From positions 21,193 through 41,707 of the forward strand of contig MFGL01000034.1 of NCBI GenBank assembly GCA_001778285.1: a stretch of DNA of 20,515 nucleotides, given 5' to 3'. The notes below the pieces were generated by a model. It did not search any database. It was given only the letters and a program-made list of their open reading frames with translations, and was not told the origin of the DNA. The translations under genes were made by a program, and so were the position numbers. Positions 12,394 through 19,536 of the stretch are shown in pieces. How positions within the stretch are numbered: the stretch's first letter is position 1; the number at the start of each line of letters is the position of its first letter. Origin of the DNA: Candidatus Falkowbacteria bacterium RIFOXYC2_FULL_47_12 (GTDB taxonomy: Bacteria; Patescibacteriota; Patescibacteriia; Patescibacteriales; XYC2-FULL-47-12).

Positions 12394-13770
12394 CTATTTC
12401 TTAATCTCCTCAATGCCTCCGCGCATATAGAATTTATCCTCATTCACCTCATCCAATTCGCCTGCCAAAATTTTCGCAAAACCCCGAACCGTGTCGGAGA
12501 GTTTTACGTACTGGCCCGGATGTCCGGTGAATACTTCCGCCACGAACATCGGCTGGCTTAAAAACTTCTGAATTTTGCGCGCGCGGTACACGGTTAATTT
12601 ATCTTCATCAGACAATTCTTCCATGCCCAAAATCGCGATGATGTCCTGCAGATCTTTGTAGCGCTGTAAAACTTTTTGCACTTCGCGCGCCACGCGGTAA
12701 TGCTCCTCGCCAACCACCTGCGGATCCAAAATCGTGGAAGAGGAATCAAGCGGGTCAACCGCCGGATAAATGCCCAGTTCGGACAGCGCGCGCGAGAGCA
12801 CGACCGTTGAATCCAAATGCCCGAAAGTCGTTGCCGGCGCCGGGTCGGTTAAATCGTCCGCTGGCACATAGACCGCCTGCACGGAAGTAATTGATCCTTT
12901 GTTTGTCGAAGTAATGCGCTCTTGCATTTCGCCCATTTCGGTCGCGAGCGTCGGCTGGTATCCTACCGCGGACGGCATGCGTCCCAAGAGCGCGGACACT
13001 TCGCTTCCGGCCTGCGTGAAACGAAAAATATTATCAATAAACATCAACACATCTTGATTTTTCTCGTCGCGGAAATATTCAGCAATGGACAAACCGGACA
13101 ACGCGACGCGCAAACGACAGCCCGGCGGTTCGTTCATTTGTCCAAACACCATCGCTACTTTATCCAATACTCCCGCGCCTTTCATTTCATGGTACAAATC
13201 GTTTCCTTCGCGGCTGCGTTCGCCCACGCCAGCGAATACCGAATAGCCGCCGTGCTCGTGCGCGATGTTATGGATTAATTCCTGAATGATGACGGTTTTG
13301 CCTACGCCCGCGCCGCCGAAGAGTCCGACTTTGCCGCCTTTTACTATTGGACAAATTAAATCTATGACTTTAATTCCGGTTTCCAAAATTTCCGCTTTGG
13401 TAGATTGCTCGGTGAATTCCGGCGCTTTGCGATGAATCGGATATTTTTTAGCCGTCTTCACTTCTTTGCCGCCGTCCACTACTTCTCCTAAAACATTAAA
13501 AATGCGGCCCAATGTTTCTTCGCCGACCGGCATGGATATTGGCGCGCCGGTATCTATCACTTCGGTTTCGCGCCGCAAGCCGTCGGTTGAACCCATGGCG
13601 ACCGTGCGCACGCGGTTTTGCCCGATGTGCTGTTCCACTTCCAGCACTAACTTTTTGCCTTTCTCCCGCCCCACCTCTAAAGCAGAATATAAATTAGGTA
13701 AACCGTTTTCAAATTGTACATCAACGACTGCGCCGATGATTTGTTTAATTTTTCCTTTACTATTTTCCAT
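12394..13770 (-). CDS. atpD: F1F0 ATP synthase beta subunit (catalytic)
   Basis: The 458-residue catalytic F1 subunit makes ATP from ADP and phosphate. It is full length. N-terminal beta-barrel about 1-80; Walker A GGAGVGKT (152-159); the GERSREGNDLYHEM catalytic loop (near 183-196, with the GER glutamate); Walker B LMFIDNIFRFTQAG; and the ALLGRMPSAVGYQPTLATEMG and SITSVQAVYVPADDLTDPAP signatures. The C-terminal helical domain includes the DELSEE-like LGMEELSDEDK segment. ATG start; the leader is repeat sequence with no Shine-Dalgarno site. Highly conserved, no oddities. Confidence 0.99.
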   Translation of the reverse strand: MENSKGKIKQIIGAVVDVQFENGLPNLYSALEVGREKGKKLVLEVEQHIGQNRVRTVAMGSTDGLRRETEVIDTGAPISMPVGEETLGRIFNVLGEVVDGGKEVKTAKKYPIHRKAPEFTEQSTKAEILETGIKVIDLICPIVKGGKVGLFGGAGVGKTVIIQELIHNIAHEHGGYSVFAGVGERSREGNDLYHEMKGAGVLDKVAMVFGQMNEPPGCRLRVALSGLSIAEYFRDEKNQDVLMFIDNIFRFTQAGSEVSALLGRMPSAVGYQPTLATEMGEMQERITSTNKGSITSVQAVYVPADDLTDPAPATTFGHLDSTVVLSRALSELGIYPAVDPLDSSSTILDPQVVGEEHYRVAREVQKVLQRYKDLQDIIAILGMEELSDEDKLTVYRARKIQKFLSQPMFVAEVFTGHPGQYVKLSDTVRGFAKILAGELDEVNEDKFYMRGGIEEIKK

Positions 13771-13793
13771 ATTATTTGCATTATTAGTGATTA

Positions 13794-13845
13794 GTGAAAA
13801 TTCGTTATTAATTTGTGTTCATTAGTGATGGTCACTAATTTTCAC
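13794..13845. repeat. ATTAGTGA-word inverted repeat between atpG and atpD
   Basis: Outer arms GTGAAAATT (13794-13802) / AATTTTCAC (13837-13845); inside is a tight perfect hairpin ATTAGTGA (13821-13828) / TCACTAAT (13832-13839) with a TGG loop. ATTAGTGA also recurs at 13784-13791. The spacer (13771-13883) is otherwise A/T-rich CACAAAT words. Confidence 0.7.
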
Positions 13846-13883
13846 AAATTCATAAATAATCCGCACAAATCACAAATATACTA

Positions 13884-14822
13884 TTAATTTTGTAAAGCTT
13901 GCGCCCCGCCCGCGATTTCCGCTATCTCTCTCGTAATATTTGCTTGCCGCGCTTTGTTGTAGGTCAAGGTCAAATCGTCAATCATGTCGTTTGCCGCATC
14001 CGACGCGTTGCGCATCGCCATCATCCGCGCACTGTGTTCACTCGCGTTAGATTCAAGCATCGCCTGAAACATCTGGATTTCCAATAGCCGCGGAATCATT
14101 TCGTCCAAGACTTCTTTGGCGTTCGGTTCAAAAATATATTCCTGGTTCGTAAAATATTTTTCTTGTTTTTCCGCAATTATTTCTTTGGTCATCGCGGCTC
14201 CGCTGTCTTTGCCAATAACACCCAGCGTTTCATCGGCTTTTAAATCAATCGGTAATAGCTGTTTCACGCGCGGAATTTGTTTTGCCGCGGAAACAAAATC
14301 GGTATATGCCAGCATAATTTTATCATAACGACCGTTTAAATAATCTTTAATCGCCATTTTCGCGACCGGAAAAACTTCCGCTATTTCCGTAACGATATCC
14401 GGCTTGTCAAATTCGGCCGCCAAGTTAAAACCGAAACGCCGGTGCACCACCGCGCCTTTTTTGCCCAAGATGACAAATTCGGCTTTCCCGCCTTCGTGTT
14501 GCTTAATTGATTTTATAGTCTTATTGATGATATTAGCATTAAAACCGCCGCACAGCCCGCGATTGGAAGTAATTAAAATTATACCAACTGTTTTTATAGC
14601 TTGACGCGATTTTAACAGCTCGTGTAATTTTTGATTTTTTTCCGCGGCCTTGGCCAAATTTAAAACCGTCAGCCAGCTTAAGTTGGCGTAACTACGCGTT
14701 TTTAGCACCGCTTCAATCGCGCGGCGCATTTTTGCCGCGGACACTAACTCCATCGCTTTGGTAACTTTTTTAGTGCTTTTAACGGACTTTATTCGTCTGA
14801 TGATATCTCGCGTGCTGGCCAT
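13884..14822 (-). CDS. atpG: F1F0 ATP synthase gamma subunit
   Basis: The 312-residue rotor shaft subunit is slightly longer than the usual 285-295. The N-terminal helix MASTRDIIRRIKSVKSTKKVTKAMELVSAAKMRR (1-34) and the C-terminal helix with NASDAANDMIDDLTLTYNKARQANITREIAEI (about 271-302) form the coiled coil that turns inside the alpha/beta ring. The middle has the conserved ITSNRGLCGGFN block (84-95). ATG start at 14822 with a weak GGGGA ribosome site eight bases upstream. Lies between atpA and atpD as usual. Confidence 0.98.
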   Translation of the reverse strand: MASTRDIIRRIKSVKSTKKVTKAMELVSAAKMRRAIEAVLKTRSYANLSWLTVLNLAKAAEKNQKLHELLKSRQAIKTVGIILITSNRGLCGGFNANIINKTIKSIKQHEGGKAEFVILGKKGAVVHRRFGFNLAAEFDKPDIVTEIAEVFPVAKMAIKDYLNGRYDKIMLAYTDFVSAAKQIPRVKQLLPIDLKADETLGVIGKDSGAAMTKEIIAEKQEKYFTNQEYIFEPNAKEVLDEMIPRLLEIQMFQAMLESNASEHSARMMAMRNASDAANDMIDDLTLTYNKARQANITREIAEIAGGAQALQN

Positions 14823-14835
14823 ACGTTATTCCCCA

Positions 14836-14872
14836 TTTTTAATTCGTAATTCGTAATTTTTAATTCGTAATT
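14836..14872. repeat. AATTCGTAATT direct repeat between atpA and atpG
   Basis: The 16-base unit TTTTTAATTCGTAATT occurs perfectly at 14836-14851 and 14857-14872. The second copy runs through the atpA stop codon (14860-14862), so the last atpA residues (Ile-Thr-Asn) are coded by the repeat. The same ATTCGT word appears in the atpH-atpF spacer and inside atpA. Confidence 0.7.
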
Positions 14873-16410
14873 GTATAGTCCACTTCTTTCTTATACTCCT
14901 CCACCATCTTTTTCATCTTTCCAATTAGTTTATCGTCCAGTTCTTTTTTTTCTATAATCTCATTCATCACTTCGCGCGCGCTCGTATCCGCGTATTTATA
15001 TAAACCCTGTTCAAACTCGCGGATTTTATTAACCGGAATATCGTCAAGCAAACCTTCGTTCACGGCGTAAAAAATAACTACCTGTTTTTCTACCGGCACG
15101 GCCGCGTACTGCTCCTGTTTAAAAATTTCCGTAATCCGTTTGCCGCGCTCCAATTTCTGTTTGGTTTCTGAATCCAAATCCGAGCCAAACTGCGCGAAAG
15201 CCGCAAGTTCGCGGTATTGGGCAAAGTCCAATTTCATCTTGCCCGCCACTTTTTTCATCGCTTTAATCTGCGCGCTAGACCCGACGCGCGAAACCGAAAT
15301 GCCGACATTCAACGCCGGCCGGATGCCCTGATAAAACAAATCAGTTTCCAAAAAAATCTGCCCGTCGGTAATGGAAATAACATTGGTCGGAATGTAAGCG
15401 GATACGTCGCCGGCCTGCGTTTCAATAATCGGCAGAGCGGTCAAGCTTCCCCCGCCGTTATCTTTGTTTAATTTCGCCGCGCGCTCAAGCAGCCTAGAAT
15501 GCAGATAAAATACATCGCCCGGATAAGCTTCACGGCCCGGCGGACGGCGCAGTAATAACGAAATCTGGCGGTAAGCGACCGCGTGTTTTGATAAATCGTC
15601 ATAGACGACCAAAACGTCTTCGCCTTTGTCCATAAAATATTCGCCCATGGCGCAACCGGCGTAAGGCGCGATATATGATAGCGACGCCGGTGTGGACGCG
15701 CCTGCCAAAACTACCGTGGTATATTCCATCGCCCCGTTTTTTTCCAGTTCCGCCACGATGCGCGCGATTTTACTTTCTTTCTGTCCAATCGCGACATAAA
15801 TGCATTTCATTCCCTGCCCTTTTTGGTTGATAATCGTATCAATCGCGATCGCGGTTTTGCCGGTTTGCCGATCGCCAATGATAAGTTCGCGCTGGCCGCG
15901 TCCGATAGGAATCATCGCGTCAATCGCTTTAACGCCGGTCTGCACCGGTTGTTTTACCGATTCGCGCGCGATTACTCCCGGAGCGATTTTTTCTACCGGA
16001 TAAAATTTGTCTGATTTTATTTCACCTTTGCCGTCCAGCGCTTGGCCTAACGGATTAACCACGCGCCCGACTACCGCTTCGCCGACCGGCACCTGCAAAA
16101 TTCTCTGCGTGCATTTAACCGTATCGCCTTCTTTTATTTTCAGATAATCGCCTAGAATAATCGCGCCGACCGTATCTTCTTCCAAATTCAAAGCGACGCC
16201 AAACACAGATTCGTGAGTATTAATTTTGGATTCGTTAGAATTCGTGACGAACTCCAACATTTCGTTGGACATTACTTCTGACAAACCACTAATCCTAGCT
16301 ATTCCATCTCCTACTTCCACCACCTTGCCGACATGCTCCACTTTTACTTCGCTTTGAAAATCGTTGATTTGCTGTTTTAGTTGTTCAATGATAAAATCTT
16401 TGGTTCGCAT
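14860..16410 (-). CDS. atpA: F1F0 ATP synthase alpha subunit
   Basis: The 516-residue non-catalytic F1 subunit alternates with beta in the head. N-terminal helix and beta-barrel 1-95; Walker A GDRQTGKT (179-186); then YVAIGQKESKIARIV, VVYDDLSKHAVAYRQISLLLRRPPGRE, and the SRVGSSAQIKAMKKVAG signature carrying the alpha-type arginine finger region. Residues 55-68 (VTNSNESKINTHES) interrupt the usual EMLEF-(PGG)-VFGVAL turn with about ten extra residues coded by ATTCGT repeats. ATG start at 16408-16410; no Shine-Dalgarno site. Otherwise normal. Confidence 0.99.
   Translation of the reverse strand: MRTKDFIIEQLKQQINDFQSEVKVEHVGKVVEVGDGIARISGLSEVMSNEMLEFVTNSNESKINTHESVFGVALNLEEDTVGAIILGDYLKIKEGDTVKCTQRILQVPVGEAVVGRVVNPLGQALDGKGEIKSDKFYPVEKIAPGVIARESVKQPVQTGVKAIDAMIPIGRGQRELIIGDRQTGKTAIAIDTIINQKGQGMKCIYVAIGQKESKIARIVAELEKNGAMEYTTVVLAGASTPASLSYIAPYAGCAMGEYFMDKGEDVLVVYDDLSKHAVAYRQISLLLRRPPGREAYPGDVFYLHSRLLERAAKLNKDNGGGSLTALPIIETQAGDVSAYIPTNVISITDGQIFLETDLFYQGIRPALNVGISVSRVGSSAQIKAMKKVAGKMKLDFAQYRELAAFAQFGSDLDSETKQKLERGKRITEIFKQEQYAAVPVEKQVVIFYAVNEGLLDDIPVNKIREFEQGLYKYADTSAREVMNEIIEKKELDDKLIGKMKKMVEEYKKEVDYTITN
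16209..16247. repeat. ATTCGT repeat insert inside atpA
   Basis: ATTCGTGA occurs at 16209-16216 and 16240-16247, with ATTCGT again at 16230-16235. It codes residues 55-68 of the alpha subunit, at a turn where the family normally has only a few residues. The word is the same as in the atpG/atpA and atpH/atpF spacers. Confidence 0.5.
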
Positions 16411-16423
16411 ATAATAATTTATT

Positions 16424-16515
16424 TATAATGCAAATCCTTCAAAAATATCTATGCAAATAATTTGATTTGTAGTTATTTTGAGGAATTTGCATTTAATTTG
16501 CAAATTTGCATTATA
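16424..16515. repeat. GCAAAT-word inverted repeat between atpH and atpA
   Basis: TATAATGCAAAT (16424-16435) and ATTTGCATTATA (16504-16515) are perfect 12-bp arms; GCAAATCCTTCAAAA and TTTTGAGGAATTTGC extend the mirror inward with a few mismatches. It fills the spacer, ending one base before the atpH stop codon. Confidence 0.75.
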
Positions 16516-16516
16516 T

Positions 16517-16921
16517 TTATAATATTAATTTATTTTTTAAATTATTTAACTGGTTTTTGACACTGCCATCTATAACCGTGTCACCGACTTTAACGATGAA
16601 TCCACCTAAAATATTTTTATCAATTTGATTTGCTAAATTTACTTCTTTAATGCTTAATAATTTAACAATATGGCAATTTAACAATTCAATAATTCCGTTA
16701 TCCAGTTTTTTAGCACTCACTAATTCTCCTTCAACGATTCCCTGCTCCCGGTTCCAAATTTTTTCAAACTCCGCGATGATTTTCCCCGTTTTATTCAGAC
16801 TTCGCCGCGCCGAAAGTAACTTAACGAAATTGTTTAGCGCAACTTTAACATCCGCTTCGCTTTCAATTTCCGCTAAGACTTCATATAAACTTTGAGCGTA
16901 TTGTTTAATAGTGATTTTCAT
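16517..16921 (-). CDS. atpH: F1F0 ATP synthase delta subunit
   Basis: The 134-residue peripheral-stalk subunit links F1 to the b dimer. It is shorter than the usual about 175 residues but has both parts: a helical N-terminal domain (KQYAQSLYEVLAEI, 6-19) and the conserved C-terminal VKVGDTVIDGSVKNQLNNLK stretch. I use the ATG at 16919-16921; the GTG at 16942 would add seven residues coded by the spacer repeat. Gene order b-delta-alpha is standard. No Shine-Dalgarno site. Confidence 0.93.
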   Translation of the reverse strand: MKITIKQYAQSLYEVLAEIESEADVKVALNNFVKLLSARRSLNKTGKIIAEFEKIWNREQGIVEGELVSAKKLDNGIIELLNCHIVKLLSIKEVNLANQIDKNILGGFIVKVGDTVIDGSVKNQLNNLKNKLIL

Positions 16922-16937
16922 AAATGCAACGCGAATG

Positions 16938-17003
16938 TACACGAATTATACGCGAATATTTCGAATTCATTCGTAAACTAATTCGTGTATATTCGCGTAT
17001 AAT
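16938..17003. repeat. ATTCGYG-word interlocked inverted repeats between atpF and atpH
   Basis: Two perfect inverted pairs occur: TACACGAATTA (16938-16948) / TAATTCGTGTA (16979-16989) and ATTATACGCGAATAT (16945-16959) / ATATTCGCGTATAAT (16989-17003). The arms are ordered A, B, A', B', so the two stems are not nested and compete or could form a pseudoknot. The centre TTCGAA (16960-16965) is itself palindromic. Confidence 0.75.
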
Positions 17004-17022
17004 TTGAAACATTCGTGTTAAA

Positions 17023-17523
17023 TTATTTCTGCATATCTTTCACCGCTTCCTCTATTATTTTTTTATCATCTTCTCCCGTCATTTTCTTGCTTAGTACTTT
17101 CTCCATCGCGCTCACTATCAATTCTCCCGCCTCTTCTTTCACGTGTTTTAACATTATCTTTTTTTCTATTTCCAAGTCTTCTTTGGTTTTGGAAACTATT
17201 TTTTCAATTTCTTCCTTTGCTTTTACCATCATTTCTTTTTTCCGCCCTTCGCCTTTGCGTTCAACCTCCGTTAATAACGCGCTCGCTTCCTGCCTTGCCT
17301 GACGCATAATTTCTTCCCGGTTACTCTCTGTGGCTTTTAATTCTTTTTCAATCCTAGAGGCATTTTTTAAACTATTCTCAATTTTTTTGGAGCGCTCGGT
17401 TAAAATTTTCAGCAGCGGCCTGACGCCGAAATAATATAGCACGGCAAAAACAATCGCGAAATTAACCGCCTGCGCGACAAGCAGCCTAACGTCAACGTGA
17501 AAGGTGGAAATTACTTCGCCCAT
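17023..17523 (-). CDS. atpF: F1F0 ATP synthase b subunit
   Basis: The 166-residue peripheral-stalk protein has one N-terminal membrane helix (about 14-36, LLVAQAVNFAIVFAVLYYFG) followed by a long charged coiled coil (about 40-160, rich in Glu, Lys and Arg with EKELKATESNREEIMRQARQ). I use the ATG at 17521-17523 (MGEVISTFHV). A TTG 15 bases upstream would add five residues from the repeat spacer. Single b gene; no b' copy in the operon. Confidence 0.96.
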   Translation of the reverse strand: MGEVISTFHVDVRLLVAQAVNFAIVFAVLYYFGVRPLLKILTERSKKIENSLKNASRIEKELKATESNREEIMRQARQEASALLTEVERKGEGRKKEMMVKAKEEIEKIVSKTKEDLEIEKKIMLKHVKEEAGELIVSAMEKVLSKKMTGEDDKKIIEEAVKDMQK

Positions 17524-17529
17524 AGAAAC

Positions 17530-17643
17530 AATTTTCAATTATCAATTTACAATTTTCAAACAATTTCCAATGACTAAATTTTCAATTTTAATTTTTGAAA
17601 ATTGGAAATTGAAAATTCAATGAAAATTGGAAATTGGAAATTG
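17530..17643. repeat. TTTTCAATT-word inverted repeat between atpE and atpF
   Basis: AATTTTCAATT (17530-17540) mirrors AATTGAAAATT (17607-17617). CAATTTCCAAT (17561-17571) mirrors three copies of ATTGGAAATTG (17601-17611, 17626-17636, 17633-17643). The left half is all one word orientation and the right half its complement, giving many alternative hairpins. The remaining spacer 17644-17703 is A/T-rich with nothing else recognised. Confidence 0.75.
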
Positions 17644-17703
17644 AATTTTTTAATAATAATCTTATTACGAAGATCTAGTAAAACTAAATCTCCGTGCATA
17701 AAA

Positions 17704-17928
17704 TTACTTGATTGAAAACGCGACGACGAGCGCGTAAATGGCTATCGCTTCCGCGAACGCAGCGGCCAAAAGCATCGGGACTAAAATTTTTCCCGCGGCT
17801 TCCGGATTGCGGCCGATTGATTCCATCGCTTTCGCGCCAATTTTGCCGATAGCTAAGGCTGGCGCGATAGCGCCGATGCCGATCGCAATCGCTTTGGCAA
17901 GCATTGTTAGATCCATAAAATTCTCCAT
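17704..17928 (-). CDS. atpE: F1F0 ATP synthase c subunit (rotor ring)
   Basis: The 74-residue hairpin of two membrane helices (about 9-31 and 48-70) is joined by the conserved polar loop SIGRNPEAAGK (37-47). Helix 2 carries the ion-binding carboxylate Glu59 in AAFAEAIAIYALV. The Na+-type partners are missing: the residue after the Glu is Ala rather than Ser/Thr and the helix 1 Gln position is Ile, so proton coupling is likely. The ATG at 17926-17928 has a good GAGGTG ribosome site; a second ATG four codons later, after GGAG, could also serve. The ribosome site is inside an 11-bp hairpin. Confidence 0.98.
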   Translation of the reverse strand: MENFMDLTMLAKAIAIGIGAIAPALAIGKIGAKAMESIGRNPEAAGKILVPMLLAAAFAEAIAIYALVVAFSIK

Positions 17929-17930
17929 TA

Positions 17931-17988
17931 TTACACCTCAATTACTGTCGACTATGTTTTATTTATTTAAAGTCGGTTTGAGATGTAA
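17931..17988 (-). promoter_or_regulatory. Leader hairpin covering the atpE ribosome binding site
   Basis: On the minus strand TTACATCTCAA (17988-17978) pairs with TTGAGGTGTAA (17941-17931) over 11 bp with one G-T pair, and CGACT pairs with AGTCG inside it. The GAGGTG Shine-Dalgarno site lies in the 3' arm, three bases before the atpE ATG. Folding would hide the site, so this could set translation of the high-copy c subunit. Structure is read by eye; function is inference. Confidence 0.6.
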
Positions 17989-18020
17989 AATTATTAATTA
18001 ATTTTCAATTTTATTATCTT

Positions 18021-18125
18021 TGTCATCTTGAACGGAGCGAAGCGGAGTGAAAGATCTATTAATTGAATAACCGTTAACTATTGTTTATAGATTTCTCGCT
18101 CCACTTCGTTACGCTCGAAATGACA
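18021..18125. repeat. Long imperfect palindromic element between atpB and atpE
   Basis: Two 39-base arms (18021-18059 and 18087-18125), TGTCATCTTGAACGGAGCGA inward and ATAGATTTCTCGCTCCACTT outward, form an imperfect inverted repeat around a 27-base centre. The differences are mostly transitions that keep G-T pairing. Ends read TGTCAT and ATGACA. Repeats of this style (TGTCATTTCGAGCG.. AGATTT) are widespread intergenic palindromes in bacteria, MITE-like. On the transcript it starts eight bases after the atpB stop; no T-run follows, so it is not a standard terminator. Confidence 0.75.
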
Positions 18126-18133
18126 AAAAAATG

Positions 18134-19000
18134 TTAATGCTCTTCACTTGTATTTATCGTTAAAAACGCCAGTGTCAGCATCGCAAAAATCAGGGCCTGG
18201 ATAACGCCCACGATTAATTCTAAAAACATAAACGGAATTGGCACCAGCCAGGCAACCATGGCGGCCATGGAAGCCAGCAAGACTTCGCCGGCAAATATAT
18301 TGCCAAAAAGACGAAATGACAGGGAAGCGACTTTGGCGATTTCACCGACTACCTCCACGATGCCAACAAACGCTTTGATTGGATTGACCAAAATTATCGT
18401 CGGCTCTTTCAAAATTTTTTTCGGTATTTCTAAAAATGCGTTGATATTAATAAACTTATTAAAATGGTGCCAAAATCCGATTTTAAATATGCCGAACAGA
18501 TGCGAGGCGACAATAGCGATTAAAGCGAGCGCGAGCGTCGTATTCAAATCCGCCGTGCCGCCGCGCAAATACGGCACAAAAACTAATTCGCCGTATTCAT
18601 CAACCACTTGTCCGATAGTGCCCACGCCCGGCAAAAGCCCAAACCAATTATTTAATAAAATAAAAATAAAAAAAGCGAAAATAAGGGGGAAAAACTGCAG
18701 CGATTTTTGGCGGCTGCCGGTAATAGAATCAAAGGTTTCTAAAAACCATTCAAACACCATCTCTACCGCGCCCTGAATTTTTCCGGGAATTTTTTTTAAT
18801 AACATTCTTAACAAAATTGAGCCTATAATTACCAAAACAACAACTGTCCAGCTTACCAGTAATGAATTTGTCACGAGAAATCCGCCGACATTGAAAAGAG
18901 GCTCGGCAAAGAGGGTCTGCTCATGAACTATTTCGTGGGTTTCTGTCTGTGCTGTCGCAACTTCTTCTATATCATGTAAATTTTGTTCACTGTTTACCAT
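18134..19000 (-). CDS. atpB: F1F0 ATP synthase a subunit
   Basis: The 288-residue membrane stator forms the ion half-channels against the c ring. Five to six membrane helices; the essential arginine is Arg230 in ASLSFRLFGNIFAGE. The last helices read PIPFMFLELIVGVIQALIFAMLTLAFL, with the conserved Glu and Gln. A hydrophilic stretch of about 35 residues precedes the first helix, longer than in many homologues. I use the ATG at 18998-19000 (MVNSEQ); a TTG 12 bases upstream belongs to the spacer repeat. The two-gene step atpB-atpE is broken by a palindromic element and an atpE leader hairpin. Confidence 0.97.
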   Translation of the reverse strand: MVNSEQNLHDIEEVATAQTETHEIVHEQTLFAEPLFNVGGFLVTNSLLVSWTVVVLVIIGSILLRMLLKKIPGKIQGAVEMVFEWFLETFDSITGSRQKSLQFFPLIFAFFIFILLNNWFGLLPGVGTIGQVVDEYGELVFVPYLRGGTADLNTTLALALIAIVASHLFGIFKIGFWHHFNKFININAFLEIPKKILKEPTIILVNPIKAFVGIVEVVGEIAKVASLSFRLFGNIFAGEVLLASMAAMVAWLVPIPFMFLELIVGVIQALIFAMLTLAFLTINTSEEH

Positions 19001-19124
19001 TTTAATTTTCAATTTTCAATTCACAATTTTCAATCAATGACCAATTTTTAATTACCAATGTCTGAAAATTGAACATTTAGCAATTGAAAATTAAATGAAA
19101 ATTGATTATTGTAAATTGAAAATT
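19001..19124. repeat. TTTTCAATT-word inverted repeat between atpZ and atpB
   Basis: The left half repeats TTTTCAATT (starting near 19006, 19013 and 19028) and CCAAT. The right half (from about 19071) repeats the complement AATTGAAAA (near 19082 and 19114) and TGAAAATTGA. The structure reaches the atpZ stop codon. Same word family as the atpE-atpF spacer. Confidence 0.7.
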
Positions 19125-19430
19125 TTATTTCTTGTTTTTTTCATCTCTACTTAGTTTATCCATTTCGACGAATGCGTCTTTCACCAACCCCACCATTGAT
19201 ATAACAAATGCCAGCCCCACGCATCCTAAAAACAGCCACGGCTCAGTATCATATCGCTTGTCTAGCCACTTGCCTAAAAAAATCGCGAGTATTATCGGGC
19301 CGACAATCCAGCCGGACAGCCGCGAAAACATCAATACCGCCGGCTGCCAAAACGGCGGCTCCTTGGTCATGTTAATATCTTTTACATTCCTGTCTTTATT
19401 ATTGCCCAAATTATTATTTGCGTCCACCAT
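19125..19430 (-). CDS. AtpZ/AtpI-like F0 assembly-associated membrane protein
   Basis: The 101-residue protein has a polar Asn/Lys-rich N-terminus (1-30), two membrane helices (about 34-54 and 64-84) separated by GKWLDKRYDTEPWLF (53-67), and a charged C-terminus. The 'GxWLDxRxxTxPW' turn is typical of the ATPase_gene1/AtpZ family, found at the head of F-type ATP synthase operons and linked to c-ring assembly or Mg2+/Ca2+ uptake. First gene of the operon, about 35 bases after the predicted transcription start. ATG at 19428-19430; no Shine-Dalgarno site. Confidence 0.85.
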   Translation of the reverse strand: MVDANNNLGNNKDRNVKDINMTKEPPFWQPAVLMFSRLSGWIVGPIILAIFLGKWLDKRYDTEPWLFLGCVGLAFVISMVGLVKDAFVEMDKLSRDEKNKK

Positions 19431-19470
19431 TGGTATAAAAATATTGGCGGCTAAAAAATTTTTCGCCTAT

Positions 19471-19499
19471 AGCATAAAGTGTACCACACTCCCTGTCAA
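19471..19499 (-). promoter_or_regulatory. Promoter of the ATP synthase operon
   Basis: On the minus strand a perfect TTGACA (19499-19494) is followed after exactly 17 bases by TATGCT (19476-19471). The ATG of the first operon gene is 40 bases downstream. The -35 box abuts, back to back, the -35 box of a tRNA promoter on the other strand. Confidence 0.7.
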
Positions 19500-19528
19500 T
19501 TGACAAAATGCGACTAAGTTACTGTAAT
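19500..19528 (+). promoter_or_regulatory. Upstream promoter of tRNA-Thr
   Basis: TTGACA (19500-19505), 17-base spacer, TGTAAT (19523-19528; five of six). Expected start near 19535, giving about 40 bases before the mature tRNA. Its -35 box directly adjoins that of the divergent atp promoter, forming the 12-bp palindrome TGTCAATTGACA. Confidence 0.6.
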
Positions 19529-19536
19529 ATAAAGTA

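Noticed and set aside
17704..17928. Sodium-type c ring
   Set aside because: The Ser/Thr after the key Glu and the helix 1 Gln needed for Na+ binding are replaced by Ala and Ile; proton coupling is more likely.
17684..17941. 85-codon minus-strand frame over atpE
   Set aside because: Alternative frame of atpE; the 74-residue c subunit in the other frame is unmistakable.
17530..19124. CRISPR array in the repeat-rich spacers
   Set aside because: Words are short and mirrored, with no regular repeat-spacer periodicity and no cas genes.
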